Shown here in pieces: positions 1 to 12,800 of a stretch of DNA of 64,000 bases. A program made the translations under genes and the position numbers. The notes below the pieces were generated by a model, which made no database searches, was not told the origin of the DNA, and saw only the letters and a list, made by a program, of their open reading frames with translations. Location: assembly GCA_011503125.2 (NCBI GenBank), contig WWBZ02000033.1:620001-684000 (forward strand), read 5' to 3'. Each line of letters opens with the position of its first letter. Within the stretch, counting starts at the first letter, position 1. The stretch is from Botryosphaeria dothidea. Lineage: Eukaryota; Ascomycota; Dothideomycetes; Botryosphaeriales; Botryosphaeriaceae.

Positions 1-3000
1 AACTGCTTGTGTCAGCGGCAAGGTCTTCCCGCAGTCTCTGCAATGCAAGGGGTTTGTCTCTTGATGCTGTCGCATTGATGCAGTCAGGAGCAGAAAGAGG
101 TCTTTGAGGGCGAACCTGTCGCGGGTACCCGTCGCTCACCGTGCGTATTATGTCTGCAGAGGCGGCTCAGGAGTTGAGATGGTGCAGCAATCAGTTGCGG
201 AGAGCTATGCGGCTCCAAGCGTGGCGAGTTGACGCTGTCTCAGCGTTGTTTCTTTGTTGCGGAGCTCCAGACCGATGGCAAGCAGACGGCGACAAATCGG
301 CCGACCGACGGGGCAGCACTTCTTTGTCTGGAGACAGCAAGTCCCTCGAGCAGTTATTTGTAGCGGAAGGGCAGCCGTGGAGGTTGACCGCATACGTAGG
401 GGATCGGAGGCCGGGCGACTGAAGACGGACGACCAATGGGGGCCGGATTCGTAGGGGTCAAGACCACTTCTCTTGGTGGCTGCTTTTGGACGAGAGACCT
501 GGCAACTGACGCCTCTGAGGTTTTTGTGAAGACTCGGTGTTCTGGAGAGGACGGGAGGCTGGCCCGCCACGCGCAGTGGTTGCTTGGACGCTCGAAATGG
601 AACGAAAACGGTCAGACAAGACCACTACTCAAGGAAAATAGGCCAAATGTTACACACGCAAGGCTTCGAGGGCCTCGCATTCCTACCACCAGCTCCCAAT
701 TTACCAGCTGCTGGTCATCAGGTTGCCAAGGCACGTAGCGACTTGGGTGGACCGAAAGCAGTATGTTTCGCGGCCATGGTATGCGCGGCACTACCTGCAG
801 CTTGGGAACTGCCATCTTGACGGCCTAATGGAAGAAGCCAAATCCGTTTGAAGAATGACTGTCTCACTCTGGAACTAGCAGGGACCACCTGCGAGTTCGT
901 GGGTGACTAATGCTGCCATCTCCCCTCTGCGCCGGTGCTAAGGCCCGCATTCTAAGACAAGCGTCAGTGTCACCGCCGCGGCGATCTGACGAGTGGATGC
1001 GGATCATGTGTGTTCCCTGGAAGCTCAGCAGATGTGGCTGAAGAGGCGCAAGGGCGCTTATCCTTCGCGGGGAGCGGCTGGGTTGCGGGAGCAATAGGAG
1101 TTCTCTACATCTCTGTGATAGCCCGAGCTGCATCTGGCAGCTTGCAGCTTGCAGACGCCTTGGCCACCCTGTCGCCTGATGCAGGGTTCGGTTGCTTCCG
1201 GACGATACCAGGGACGGACGGCGTCTGCGAGCGGCTGATTGGCACAAGCAAGCAGTGACGGGTAAGGGCCCGCTCCCCTCGTGCTCATCCGGTGCGGGTA
1301 GCCGCAGCCCGGGTGTGCCTCCAATTGGCCAGCGCGTTGGGTTGATTCGAAGCCACAGAGCAGGTGGGGCTTGAGGAGTGGGTCCGTGTCTGCCACAGGA
1401 GCCATGGTCATCCAACGGCTGAGATCGAGCTGGTTGACTTCGACTGCTGATTTGGTCGCTGGAGATTGATATTGAAGGGTCGTGTGAGGACGAACTCAGC
1501 CGGAAAGCCTCGGACTACCGGACGGCGCGGTGATCAGCAAAGGCTTTCTCCGAATGCATTTCGAACGGTACGCTAGAATCTGCGAAAACGTTCGCCACTG
1601 CTTGCCTTGTCATGATACTCGGCGGGGCCGAAGAGACAGCAGTCGGCGGGCCTGGATAACCGTGGAAAGATCCACTCACGAGGCCGTCACGTTCAGAGGG
1701 CAGGGATAGTCCCCGCCCGCTAAACGTCCCGCTCCGAGACTATGAAGTAGGTGTTCCAGAGTTGAAGTGCTTTCGTCAGGATTAACGGCCTCCGCTATGC
1801 CCCAACTAGATATCCCATAGCCCTCTGACGTTTCAATTTTGAAGCGAAAGCGGCGTCTTCACCAAAAACGTACCACCAACGGGCAGCCACCGTGAATAGC
1901 AATATCGTAGCCTCGCCAAACCTACGCTCCCCCGCGGTCGATCAGCATTCAATCAGGATAGCGGCGGACGCTCCGAAGGAGTGTGACACGGCGGCTAGCC
2001 ATAAGGCAACCCCTTCGCAGAGAGAAATGACGGGCGTTACGGATGGTGAGTTTGCGGAGACCAATAATAGTCCCTCAGCGCATGCTCTCCCTTACGGGCA
2101 GAAGGACGCGGCTTCCGCGCGGCGCGGCGCAAGAGCGCGCCAGAGGGATCCTCCTGAAGAAAAAGGTGGGGAGATGGCGCAGACAAGGTTTGCCTCACAG
2201 CTGCCCCTCGCTGTTTCTTCACGAGAGTCGTCATAATGGTTCGAGAGGTGGAGGCGTCGACGATCCGGGCTCCTTAGGGATGCGGAGGCGCTCGAGGGTG
2301 GTACAAAGGCTCACGGGAGATGAGAGTTCGCAAGGACCAGGCGCCTCTACGAGCACACAGCACGTGCGATGTCTGCACAGGAGCTGTGGCGCTCACACCC
2401 AGAGTCGATGGTCCCATCGTCCATCCATGCCTGTCGTCGCTGGAATTGACGCCCCTTGACAGGAGAGAGGGCGAAGCTCGACGTGCGGCTTAGCTGGCCA
2501 GACGACTGCCAACACCAAGACGCCAAGCTCATTCTTAGAGAATCTGGGATATCGATTCAGCGTGAGACGTCGTTGCCTTCTGCAAGGTACAAAACCGGCG
2601 CTGGTCTGCGTACGAGGGGCCTGGATGTCTCCAGCGGGCCGTCACGACGCCACACAGGCTTGCTTCGCGGGCCGCGATTGGGCCGGGCATCGACGGTGCG
2701 AGACATGCAACACTGGGGGGAGAAAGTGGTGAGATGGTGATTCACAGCGGATTCCGCGGCAAGAGGGCCGACTGAGACAGGTTGGTTGCGCCCGGCGAGG
2801 GTTGCACCAGCGGCGCTGAAGAGGGATGGTGGGCAGCAGCGCGTGTGAGGCGGCGCACAGGCCGGGGATGGCGTTGGGGACGGGAGGCGGAGCTGGACGA
2901 GCGCGTGCTCGCGGGCAGCAGAAGAAAAGCAGCAGGCAGGGCCGGCGGCTTGCCTGGCGCAGGCCAGAGGTCGACATAACCTTTGCGGGCCGGCATTTTT

Positions 3001-3349
3001 TCCTCGTGAGTGAGGCACGACGGGGATGGTTTAGTGTTTGTGCCTGGTGGAGAGCTATGCCCGGCAGCTGGAGCTATCGACGGGAGTTCGGGCGATCTCC
3101 CATCTCGCTGCCGTCCGTCGCATCATCACCCTGGCCCTGGCCCATTCCTGCACGGAGCACAGGCCCTTGCCGACGTCAGGTAACTTCAGGCCACAACTCA
3201 ACACACGCCCGCCGCCATCTCCCTCCCCGCATGTCCAAAGACGCGCGCCAGACGCACTCCGCACCCTTGACGACCGCGCAAGCGATGAAACAGCACAAAC
3301 GTCGGAGATTGCGCTAGACCGCCTGCGACGCCAGTTACACGAGCAAAGC
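1..3349. other. Intergenic DNA with no supportable gene
   Basis: Only short overlapping reading frames in all six frames occur here. None has a recognisable domain, a consistent intron-exon structure or a clear start context. CpA and TpG are present at normal frequency, so this is not RIP-mutated repeat DNA. The last few hundred bases must hold the promoter and leader of the TMF-like gene beginning at 3350. A gene of unfamiliar type cannot be excluded. Confidence 0.5.
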
Positions 3350-6086
3350 ATGAGCGCTCCCACCAAGCCCAAGCAGGCTCCGAAGGGATGGGGCTCCTTC
3401 TTGCAGGGCGCCGTCGCCGGCCTGGAGTCGCGACTGGACACCATTCTTGCCGAGGACGACCAGTCCTCCGCCCGCACCAGAGCCGACGATGCTGTCCGCC
3501 GCAAGGTCGCCGCCGACCAAGGTACTGCTCTTTTTCCCACATGACATTGAGTGCAAGACGCTGAGCTCCGCCAGGTGCAAACCGCACGCCGTCCCGGTCC
3601 CGAACGAATGACCGTCTCCAGGAGCGCCTAGCCAAGGCCGTGAAGTCCGATGCGCAACGGTCCGGGCGGCCCTCGTCGGAGCTGCCCTCGCGGACCGGCA
3701 CGCCCAGCGTTGGAGCTGATACCTCACACACGAGCCTGGATTCGAAGACCTCCGAACCTCCGTCCTCCACAACCGCTCAGGATGAGAAGACAGCTGCGCC
3801 GGGAATCTCAAACGAGGATGAGAGTAGTACAGCCCCCACGGCTGTGGATGAGGCACGGAAGGCGGACGATCGGGACACATCACCGCCAGGAGAGGACGCC
3901 AAGCTCGAGGTGTCCATAACAGAATCCCCACGCATTTCTCTCGATTCTGGTCGGCCAGATACTCCAATTGACCAACCATCGCGCGTGAATACTCCCAGTT
4001 CTATTCCTGGAACCGGCTCAAACTCGAACCTTGATCTCAGCGTCTCCGTCAGTGAGCCGGAAGATGTTGCAGCTCTTCGCCAGTCATACGAAGAACTCAG
4101 CAAGACTCATAGGGACGAGATGACGGCACATCTCGAACGTATTGACGCTCTGCAATCCAAACTCAAGTATCTTTCGAGTCAGGCTGTATCACAAGCTCGC
4201 GCCTCCGCAAACGAAGCAGACCAAGGATCATTGGAGAAGAAACTGGCAGAAAAGGATGAACAAATTGCCTTGCTCATGGAAGAGGGCCAAGCACTTTCGA
4301 AGAAGGAGTTGAATCATCTCAACAGCATCAAGAAGTTCCGCTCCAAGGTTGGACAGGATGAGAAGACTATAATAGACCTTAAGAAGAAATTGGCAAAGGC
4401 AGAGTCGAATGCGACCGAGGCTGTAGAACGAGCTAAGCGGGCTGAGACCGCAGCCAAGACCGCTGAGCAGAAGGTGAAGCAGCTGGAAAAGGTCGAGAAG
4501 GAGGTCACATCTCTCAAATCAGAACGCGAGGATTCTGCGCGAACGATTGTAGAACTGAAGCGGCAGTTCACTGCAGCGAACGAGCGCGCTGAAGCCGCCG
4601 AGAGGAAGGCCCAGAACAATGCCGCGGCGGTGGAGCAGAAGCGAGTTGCGGAGCTGGAGGAAGAGCTTTCAGACCTTCGATTGGAAAAGAAACTTGCTGA
4701 GGACAGAGCGAAGGCAGAAGCCCGTGAGGTCAAAGAAGAAGCCACAAGACAACAAGAGCGGACCACGGTCCTGGAGACGGAGCTGAGGAGCGAGATCACG
4801 GTACGTTGGTACAAACACTGCGCTCTATGGAACCAAAGACTAACGCCGCCTAGAACCTTGAAACCAAGCTTGAGGTCCTCCGTTCTCGTACCGAAGAGGT
4901 GTCCTCAAACCCATCTGGTGACTCTCAGGTCAAACTTTTGCGCCAGATTGAGACACTCCAGACCCAATATGCGCTCGCCAGCGAGAACTGGCAAGGAATC
5001 GAAGGAAGCCTGACCGCCCGAGTCGCCGCTCTTGAGAAGGAGCGTGACGAGCTCGCCAAACGAGAATCTGACGTACGGCGCAAGGCGCGCGAGGTCAACT
5101 CCAAGTCTCGCAAACTGGAGGAAGAACTCGACAACACCAGCGAGCAGGCACGCAGTCTGGAGCACGAGCTGGCTGAGAACAAGGATCAGATGGCCAGGCT
5201 GCAGTCACGACTCGCGCAGCTGGAGAAGGAGCTCGAAAGTGCTACGGCAGGATTCGACCAGCAGAAGAAAATATGGGAAGCGGAGCTAGGGCAGAGAATC
5301 GAGGAAGAGAAGACAAAGTGGCGTCTCGAAGCAGCAACCGCTGCTACCCAGTCTCCCGTCTCAGGACCGGGCGACAACCACAGCCACTATCTCACGCCAC
5401 AGACTCCGTCACTGCCAGGCACCATGTTCAGCCGGAAGCACTCGGCCGAGCAATCATCGGGCTTGTACTCGCGGCGCGGCATCGCCCGCAACGTGTCATC
5501 AGAGCTGCTGCTGTCGCTGGACGCGCAGCAGCCCAGGCGTATCCCCTCGTCACAGCGCACGCCGGGCTTCCCGGCCACGCCGCAACGCCAGGACTCCTCG
5601 TCGACGACGAATGGCAACGGCCTGGGGCTTTCCGGCAGCCATCATGCCCCGCCGTCCATCCACACAGTCGACGACTCGGCCGACGCCTTCGAGCGAACCT
5701 CGTCGCCCCACCGCACCGTTGCCGACATGATTTCCGTCAGTACCGTCGGCGCGGGTCCCTCGGTCCAACTGGTCGAACGCATGAGCGCTGCCGTCCGTAG
5801 GCTTGAATCCGAGAAGGCGGTCTCGAAGGAAGAGATGGCGCGGCTGGCTGCCCAGCGCGACGAAGCCAGGGAGGAGGTTGTCTCGCTGATGCGAGAGGTC
5901 GAGGAGAAGCGCAGCCAGAACAAGAAGATCGAGAAGTTGCAGCGCGAGCTACAGGAGGTAAACGCCCGCTATGAGACCACGCTTGAGGCGTTGGGCGAGA
6001 AGAGCGAGCAGGTTGAGGAGCTTCAGAATGACGTGGATGACCTGAAGAGGATATACAAGGATCTTGTGGAGAGGACAATGAAGTAA
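3350..6086 (+). CDS. TMF/Sgm1-like Golgi coiled-coil protein
   Basis: Three exons, 3350-3521, 3575-4800 and 4854-6086, join in frame to 876 codons. Both introns are 53 bp with GT-AG ends. The start is the ATG at 3350, because the next residues (GWGSFLQGAVAGLESRLDTI) resemble the family N-terminus; upstream in-frame sequence is open but unlike the family. A Ser/Thr/Pro-rich segment (about residues 80-200) is followed by long heptad-rich coiled coils, including the family-typical ASENWQGIEGSL stretch. A low-complexity linker and a C-terminal coiled coil matching the TMF 'TATA-binding' domain end in DVDDLKRIYKDLVERTMK. In yeast and animals these proteins sit on Golgi membranes and bind the Rab6/Ypt6 GTPase. 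The role here is inferred from family membership. The gene converges on nas6. Confidence 0.9.
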
Positions 6087-6645
6087 GAAGTCAGCCTTGG
6101 AAGGGTTGGCAATGCGAGGAGCTTTTGTATGTGCGCTCTTTATGTGTATTCTCAAGAGACCCCTACCCGAAAGTTATTGGTCAGTACCATGTGTGCATGT
6201 AACCGATGGCGTCGTCAACGATGTTAACGTATTCATGGAAGCATTTTCGGCGTTCTGATTTCTGTTAGTACTCTCTACATGCTACAAGGCCCATCTACAG
6301 TTGCAACAGGTACAGCTATTGATATTGTTTATTTGATTTCGAAACTTTATTCAGCAGAACCTGTAGTGTTCCGAAGTCAGACATTGCTACACCAGAATTA
6401 CCTCCTATGATTCCTCATTCTGTCCTGCTGGTATGCAATTTCCAGTAAATTGTGTTCTGTTTCGTTTGTTCTAGAAGAGAGAGATCAGCCTTTAAGCGGG
6501 AAGTGTACCGATCAAGTGTCATTTACCACAAGACAGTGCCTCTAATGCAGAGATTCATATGCTATCATAAATCGTATATCGCATTCTCAGGGGTATATGT
6601 GCTCAGGGAATTAAATATCTCAAATATCCAAGATATATCCGCATC
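6087..6645. other. Convergent 3' intergenic region (TMF / nas6)
   Basis: 559 bp between two converging stop codons, so it holds both 3' untranslated regions and transcription ends. The sequence is T-rich and AT-richer than the flanking exons. I see no open reading frame with support and no RNA gene. Confidence 0.5.
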
Positions 6646-7766
6646 TCAAGACCTAGACGCGCTGAGTTCAACGCCCTCGAGTTCAGCATTCTGGATGATG
6701 TAATTCATAATCTGCTTCCCGTCAACAATGCACACAAATCCGGCCAGTTTCACTATGCCTTACCTTGGTATCTGGGGCTAGCTCAATTGCTAACGCTCCA
6801 TCAAGATTCTTCTTGTCCGTATCGGCACCGGCCTTGAGCAGCGTCATTGCCGCATCTCCTTGACCCTCAGCAATGGCTGCAAGTCACCGTCAGCCAACCA
6901 TTGTTGCCTTGACATACCCCAGCTCCCACATACCATGGTGTAACGCAGTCATTCCATCCATGTCCGTCGCGTTCAGCGGACTGTTTGCCTCCAGAAGCAG
7001 CTTGATCATGGGGACCGAACCCACTGCCGCGGCGCGATGCAGAGCAAGCTGACCACGTCTGTCTTTTACACGTGCGGACGCTTTCTTGGCAAGAAGTTTC
7101 CGAGCAGTATCGAGATTGTTTTTTGACGCTGTGAAATGTAACGCAGTCTATCCGACATCGTAAGTTTTCGGCATGAGCGAGGGCGCGGACGAGGACGATT
7201 TACCTGACCATTGTTGTCTGTCGTTAAAGATTAGCAAAGTGCTTCCGGCTAATATTCGAGCCAGAGAAATAAACACACTCTTCATATTGACATCGGCATC
7301 ACGCGCTAGGAGGAGGTCTACCAGCTCGTCTGCGTCTTTCAAGCTCGCGGCCATCATAAGGGACGTCCAGCCTGAGCCATCCTATGGAATATTTCAGCCC
7401 TGGCGCCCAATACTCCTCGGTATCCCTCTGCTGCTCGTACCTGCGCGTCGATATCGAAGTTCTTGGTCTGTATGAGCTGTGAGACTATGGGAAGACGGTT
7501 GTAGGATACGGCCCAGTGGATAGGCAGGCGATCGTCGTCATCGCGGCGATTCGCAAGCTTTGGGTTTGCCTGTAAAGAAATGCGCTCAGCGGAAGCTCGG
7601 GAGTGGATGGCGGGAGCGTAGGCATACATTAAGCAGAGACTCGACGACGGTAGCTGCGCGAGACGTCAGCAAGGCAGAGCTTAGTGCGGGGCAACAGCTG
7701 CGGCGTACTTCTGCCTTCGCGACATGCTTCGTGAATGGCGAACTTGGACTGGTCTTCGGTGGCCAT
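6646..7766 (-). CDS. nas6: Nas6/gankyrin-like 26S proteasome assembly chaperone
   Basis: Eight exons read on the minus strand: 7709-7766, 7628-7653, 7441-7569, 7279-7381, 7204-7217, 6934-7147, 6764-6876 and 6646-6711. They join in frame to 240 codons plus stop, close to the usual 226-230 residues of the family. The protein is almost entirely ankyrin repeats (RLPIHWAVS, GWTSLMMAA, GQTALHFTA, GQLALHRAA, GMTALHHAI) and ends in a short helix (IMNYIIQNAELEGVEL). Nas6/gankyrin binds the Rpt3 ATPase C-terminus and assists assembly of the proteasome regulatory particle. Intron density is high: seven introns of 52-61 bp, one 14-nt exon (7204-7217) and one 26-nt exon. Each junction is GT-AG and restores the repeat frame, which supports the model. 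Confidence 0.88.
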
Positions 7767-8157
7767 TGCGATTGACGGAGTGCGGTGCAGCTCCACAAAG
7801 CTCCACACACAGATGCTTGGAGCGTGGAGGTTGAAAATAGCGTCGGACGGCGTTGGGAGCTCGAAGCTTTGGGCGGCGATCATCAGGCAAGCGCCGAGGT
7901 TCCGTGGTTCCCCGTGCGGGCTAGCGCGCCCAGTTCGCGTCTCTCGGGCAGGCGCGTGCTGGCTTGACGTCAACGTAACTCGCCAGCAACCTCTGCAGTG
8001 GACGCCACATTGATGGAGCCCTCCCCATCAGCACCCGCGAGGCTCGGAGATAGCTTGGCACTGTGCTGACTTGCCCTCCTTCTGGACATGTACCTCGTCC
8101 CGACCGAGGCCACAGCCCAGCACACGCCCCCTGGATCGCGAGTGCGAAATTTCAGCC
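7767..8157. promoter_or_regulatory. Shared bidirectional promoter region (nas6 / decarboxylase)
   Basis: The 391 bp between the divergent start codons of nas6 and the decarboxylase must contain both promoters and leaders. I see no obvious TATA box. The head-to-head arrangement allows co-regulation but does not prove it. Confidence 0.5.
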
Positions 8158-9150
8158 ATGGCTTCCATGCTGCCTCTGATCACCTTGGAGGAGCACTATG
8201 TTGATCATCAAGTGCTCGGCACCTCCCAGGAGGATGCCTTCGCCTATTCGACCTTTCCTCAGCCTTTGATGGAGAAGCTGGCCTCGCTGGGCGACGACCG
8301 GCTTTCGGATCTCGACAACAACTCCATCTCCTTGCAAGTCCTTTCTCACGCGCCCGTCGATCCATCTCCACAAGTCTGCCGAGGAGCCAATGACCGTCTG
8401 GCCGCCACCGTCCGGAAGCACCCTAGCCACTATGCTGCTTTTGCCCTACTGCCCATGGGTGATCCTCAGGCTGCCGCAGAGGAGCTGAACCGTTCTGTAC
8501 GCGATCTTGGCTTTGTCGGTGCTCTCATCAACAATCATCACAAAGGCTCTTTTTACGATGATCCTCGCTACTGGCCCGTCTTCTCGACTGCCCAGGGTCT
8601 GGACGTTCCCGTGTATATTCATCCTTGCTTTCCGTCTCAAGACAAAATCTACCAGTACCGTGGTCACTACTCTGAACCAATAGCCCAGATGCTAGGCGCC
8701 TGGGGCTGGGGCTGGCACAGCGATGTTGGGCTTCACATTCTTCGCCTCTATGCCGCCGGACTTTTCGACATGCTTCCCAAGCTCAAGATTGTCATTGGTC
8801 ACATGGGCGAAATGCTGCCTTTCCAGCTCGACCGTATCATAGACTTATCTGAAGGCACGCAATCTCCAGAATGGTCCGGCCGCCAGCGTGGACTCAGAAC
8901 AGTCTGGGAAAACAACATATGGGTCACCACCTCCGGAATGTTCTCATTAGCCCCAATGGCGTGTTTGTTGAAGGTCACATCGCCAGACAAGATCATGCTG
9001 AGCGTGGACTACCCCTTCTCGAGCAACGAGAAGGGCAAACAATTCATCGAGGACCTCTGGAACAGTGGTCTTGTGAGTGGGAGGGACGTAGAGGGAATCG
9101 CCTATCGGAACGCCGAGACTTTGTTAAGAGTCAGGGCTGGTCAAGAGTAA
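8158..9150 (+). CDS. Amidohydrolase-2 family decarboxylase (gamma-resorcylate / 2,3-dihydroxybenzoate type)
   Basis: Single exon of 330 codons, matching the roughly 325-340 residues of fungal and bacterial gamma-resorcylate and o-pyrocatechuate decarboxylases. The metal site is visible: LEEH at the N-terminus (Glu11, His13), His155 in YIHPCFP, His215 in GHMGE and Asp284 in SVDYPF. These enzymes are TIM-barrel, divalent-metal, non-oxidative decarboxylases of hydroxybenzoic acids. The family also includes decarboxylases of 6-methylsalicylate, and substrate cannot be assigned from sequence. The ATG at 8158 is chosen because LITLEEH follows within ten residues as in homologues; the frame stays open upstream to 8072 but has no ATG there. 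It lies 118 bp upstream of the zinc-finger gene in the same orientation, a possible enzyme-regulator pair. Confidence 0.87.
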   Translation: MASMLPLITLEEHYVDHQVLGTSQEDAFAYSTFPQPLMEKLASLGDDRLSDLDNNSISLQVLSHAPVDPSPQVCRGANDRLAATVRKHPSHYAAFALLPMGDPQAAAEELNRSVRDLGFVGALINNHHKGSFYDDPRYWPVFSTAQGLDVPVYIHPCFPSQDKIYQYRGHYSEPIAQMLGAWGWGWHSDVGLHILRLYAAGLFDMLPKLKIVIGHMGEMLPFQLDRIIDLSEGTQSPEWSGRQRGLRTVWENNIWVTTSGMFSLAPMACLLKVTSPDKIMLSVDYPFSSNEKGKQFIEDLWNSGLVSGRDVEGIAYRNAETLLRVRAGQE

Positions 9151-9268
9151 GTGGTTGAGCTCTAGTTTCTTTTTTCCCTTAGAGGAGATCCAGCGAGTCG
9201 GCGTTTCTTTTCATTGAAGGTCATATGACACATCGCGGTGTTTCTTTCCGTTCTCGTTCCAACGTACA

Positions 9269-9890
9269 ATGGATTACGACAAGATTACTGACACTCTCAG
9301 AAATGGCTACAACAATGTCCCACACAAGCGTCCCATTGGCGAAGGTGTCAACGACAATTCAGCGAGAAGAAAACGTGGCAGACCTCCAAAGGAGTCCGAA
9401 ATACCGACAGTCGATCCTGCAGCTCCGGTGCCAATGTCGCCTGTCGAGACTGAAGCAGCAGCTCGCCGCATGGAGAAGCGAAGATGCCAGTACTGTCAAA
9501 GAATCTTCAGTAGAATTGAGCACCGTGTACGACATGAGAAGACCACCCGTAAGTGACTGCAGAATTTATGTCACAATGTTAATAGCCTACTTATATTACG
9601 CAGATATGGGTGAGAAGCCTTTCCAGTGCCAATACTGCTCGAAGGCTTTCTCGAGGAGTGACAATTTCCATCAACACCTTCGAACTGTGCATAGCAACGA
9701 GACAAATTCGACAGGCCAACAAAATGGCGAGAACAATGCTGAATCCAACAGCAACACTAACAACACCTCTGGTAATGATCAGCCAGGCACTGTCTTCGAT
9801 CAATCTGATACAGCGACATCTTTTTTTGAGGGACTTCAAACGTACGCGCATGAGAACAGCCCTACCGAGGCCCAGGAAGACTGGGACTAA
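9269..9890 (+). CDS. AT-hook / two-finger C2H2 DNA-binding protein
   Basis: Two exons, 9269-9548 and 9604-9890, join in frame to 188 codons; the 55-bp intron splits the His codon closing finger 1. Residues 33-41 (RRKRGRPPK) are an AT-hook. Finger 1 is Cys73-x2-Cys76-x12-His89-x4-His94. A MGEKPF linker leads to finger 2, Cys102-x2-Cys105-x12-His118-x4-His123. The C-terminal third is Asn/Ser/Thr-rich with an acidic end (EAQEDWD) that could be an activation region. It is most likely a nuclear sequence-specific transcription factor. I do not recognise a named orthologue. Its closeness to the decarboxylase suggests local regulation, which is inference. Confidence 0.85.
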
Positions 9891-12800
9891 ATACCAGAAC
9901 ACCAGGCTGACGCCATGACTCGCCATTACAGACAATTGCAGACTTAAAACGGGGCTCGATGGAACGCCGAAAAGAGAACGACGAAGAGAAGGGGGTCGGG
10001 GTGGGGGGGGGGGGGGGAAACCGGAGTCAGAACAGCTCACGCCCGCTTTTCGCGGCAATTGCTATGCTCTTTGGTCTTTCGCGTGGCGACCGGGCTTTTT
10101 CAATGACGGTTCTATCTGCACCATTGTTACGACTATCGTCGAGCCAATGGTGTCACCGACCGGTATCAGTATCCCAGAAAAGCCCCCATATAAGGGCGAA
10201 GGGTAAGGGTTGTGACTATCGCCAGTTGAGGCCTGCCCAACGATGGCACGACAATCTAGCAGGCGACGCTACTTGCAATCATTGCTTCCGAAGCAAACGG
10301 TATTATGAAGGAAACATCGGCCGCCATTTGAAGCGGTACGTAGTGGTCGGATGGAACGTGCCTTTGGCTGCAAAGGAAAGCATGGCTTAAGGGAAAGCTC
10401 AATGGGACGAAAGTGATGCAATGCATGTACCATTTCCCGGGAGATACGCCGGCGTCGCTCCAGGGCTCAAAATGTGCGGCAAGGAACGGACCGTGGTTCC
10501 CGCAGGGCAGAGTAGCTGTAATGATAAAACGATTCAACAAACCGAAAGCGAAGGAAGTGGGAGACCCACCACCTGCACACGATCGGGTATCTCGATCTTA
10601 AGCTCAACATTTCTCGTTTCTCCAAGCCGACGGCTTGTTACTGAATACGGAACAAGTCCGCGCAATGTAAGTCTCGGCTTTTCCTGCCCGTCGACCAGCC
10701 AGAAGCGAACGACTAACGATAGCCGTTGGTGTTGGCGTCCAACAGCAATGCGTGTTGGTGGGAAGGAAGTTCGCGGCCAAAGGAGCGCGCCCAGCTACTC
10801 AATGAGGTCGACTGCAGCAACCACACCGCAGCCTCCACGTATGGCGCCATAGTCAGATGCGTCGGGTAATGAACACGCCTTTTGTTTCCTCTGCAGCCGC
10901 AACGAAAACCATCGCTGCAAGGCACCCAGAGTACGAGCGTTCTGGACCTTCTTTTTTCGCTCTCCCCTACTATGTGTTTGCGCGGGCCGATACATACGGG
11001 GGGCATCTAGCGTGTCCCTTTTTCGCGTTTCCGTTAAGGGGTCCCGCAGGGTCGTAACTGGGATACTCGTGCTTTTGCTTTGCGCTCGTATGTACTCTTA
11101 GGTGCATATGCGCCGCGTTTGCTCGGTTAGCGGGCCCGGAACCGACCGCCGACGGCGGCGCGAAATGGGGGAAGAGACGGATAACCGGTCTGACGGGCAC
11201 TTCGCTGCAGGAGAGAGGACGATCGAGATTGCGTGAGATTACTCTAGGCTGACCGGTGTGTGTGGAATAAATGAGCATGATGCATGGGGGGAGCATGGGG
11301 ATTGGGCGGGGGAAACATAAAGAAAGAAAAAAAAACATTGAGGGTACTACGGTGCCCGCGGCCACAACAGCAGCCAGGTGGTCCGATGTCAGGAGAGGAG
11401 ATGGGGAAAAAGCATGTTCACGTCGTCTTCACTTTTATGCAAGGTATCTTTTGGTTTTATTACTGCACCGTGCTGTGGGTAGCTTTGAATTTTACTTCTG
11501 CATCACGAGAAGATGGAAATGGGTTTGCGATATTGAGCAAAGGCCACCTGGCTGTCCATCATCCACTGACGGGTGCAGAAGCGGTCGTCTGGACGAAAAT
11601 GAATAAGCCATGACCATTACGGCCAGACGACTGCCTCAACTCCCCGCTCAACACTCGTTGCAAACATGTCAAAGCACGGAAAGTATCTATTTTGCGCGCT
11701 TCAGAATACCTTGTATATTCGCTTGTAGTGAACCAAAAAGTCATTGTAAGCCTGAGCCAAGAAACCATCTTTGATGCGCTATTGAAAATCAAACGCCGTT
11801 GCTACATTTTCCGGTCGGGGACATTTCATGATAATAAGAATAAGGGTTGGGAGAGGGGGTATGATCGTGTCGTTTCGTCAAAATAGTCGTAAGAAAGGTC
11901 TCTAAGACCCAAACCAAGCGCCAGAATCATTTTTCCAACACCCCCAGGAGACTCAACCTCTCCCCACGCATGGGCGATAGAGGGTAGTCAATAGTAAACA
12001 ATAGTCTGGTGAAATTGGACCGACCGTACCGGAAACCAGAACAAGTAAGAAAGAACCGAATGCGGGGAAGGTAATCCGTGAAGGCAGGAGAACAGGGTGA
12101 ATTTAGAAGTGACAAATAAAGCCTGCGAGGTTGTTGGGCATGGGAGGATTCGACCCGACTCGACCCGACTCTTTGCTTTGCTGCACTGCGCCGTAGGAAG
12201 AAGCCGGTCCGCGCGCGTGCGCAATACGTTGCGTGGAATTCAATAGATCCGAACCAGCAACCAATACAGCAAAGCAAGGTACGGTACGGACGAAACGGTG
12301 AGGAAAAGGAGAGAGAGAATGGGAACGTCATGGTCAGTCGAGCATCGTGATGCGGTAAATCGGCAAACGATAGCCTTTCAACTCAATCTTTTTCTGCGCC
12401 GATCAGACGTTCTAGACGTTCTGCTCTCGTGGGCATCTTGTTTTGTGTTGCGACCGGGGGGAAGCCACAATCGGCCGGGCGGCGCTATTGGAAATTTCCT
12501 TTTTCGGACAAGGCGCGGGACGCCACCGCAGGCCGAAGGGCGAGACACAAGGCAGAGAGAACAAGCAGCATGGCGAAAAGAGGTGACCGGAAATAATGTT
12601 GTTCTGACGCGACCGAGAACCTGCCCTGTGCCGTCTTTGCGGCTGTGTTCGCTGCAAATCCTTTAGTTGTGCGATCGACACAGACTCTCCAGATGATGGG
12701 GTAAATTGGCTGTGTGTGTAACGAAGCACAGCGACGGTTTAACCCGGTTGGTGGTTGCTCGGCCGAGCCGTCTGCAACATGTTGTTGTTGGACGAGGTGC

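Noticed and set aside
3038..3349. N-terminal extension of the TMF-like protein by the open frame upstream of 3350
   Set aside because: The added sequence does not resemble the family and the conserved N-terminus begins right after the ATG at 3350.
12140..12175. tRNA B-box-like GGGTCGAATCC on the minus strand
   Set aside because: It is part of a CGACCCGACT tandem repeat; no cloverleaf can be drawn around it.
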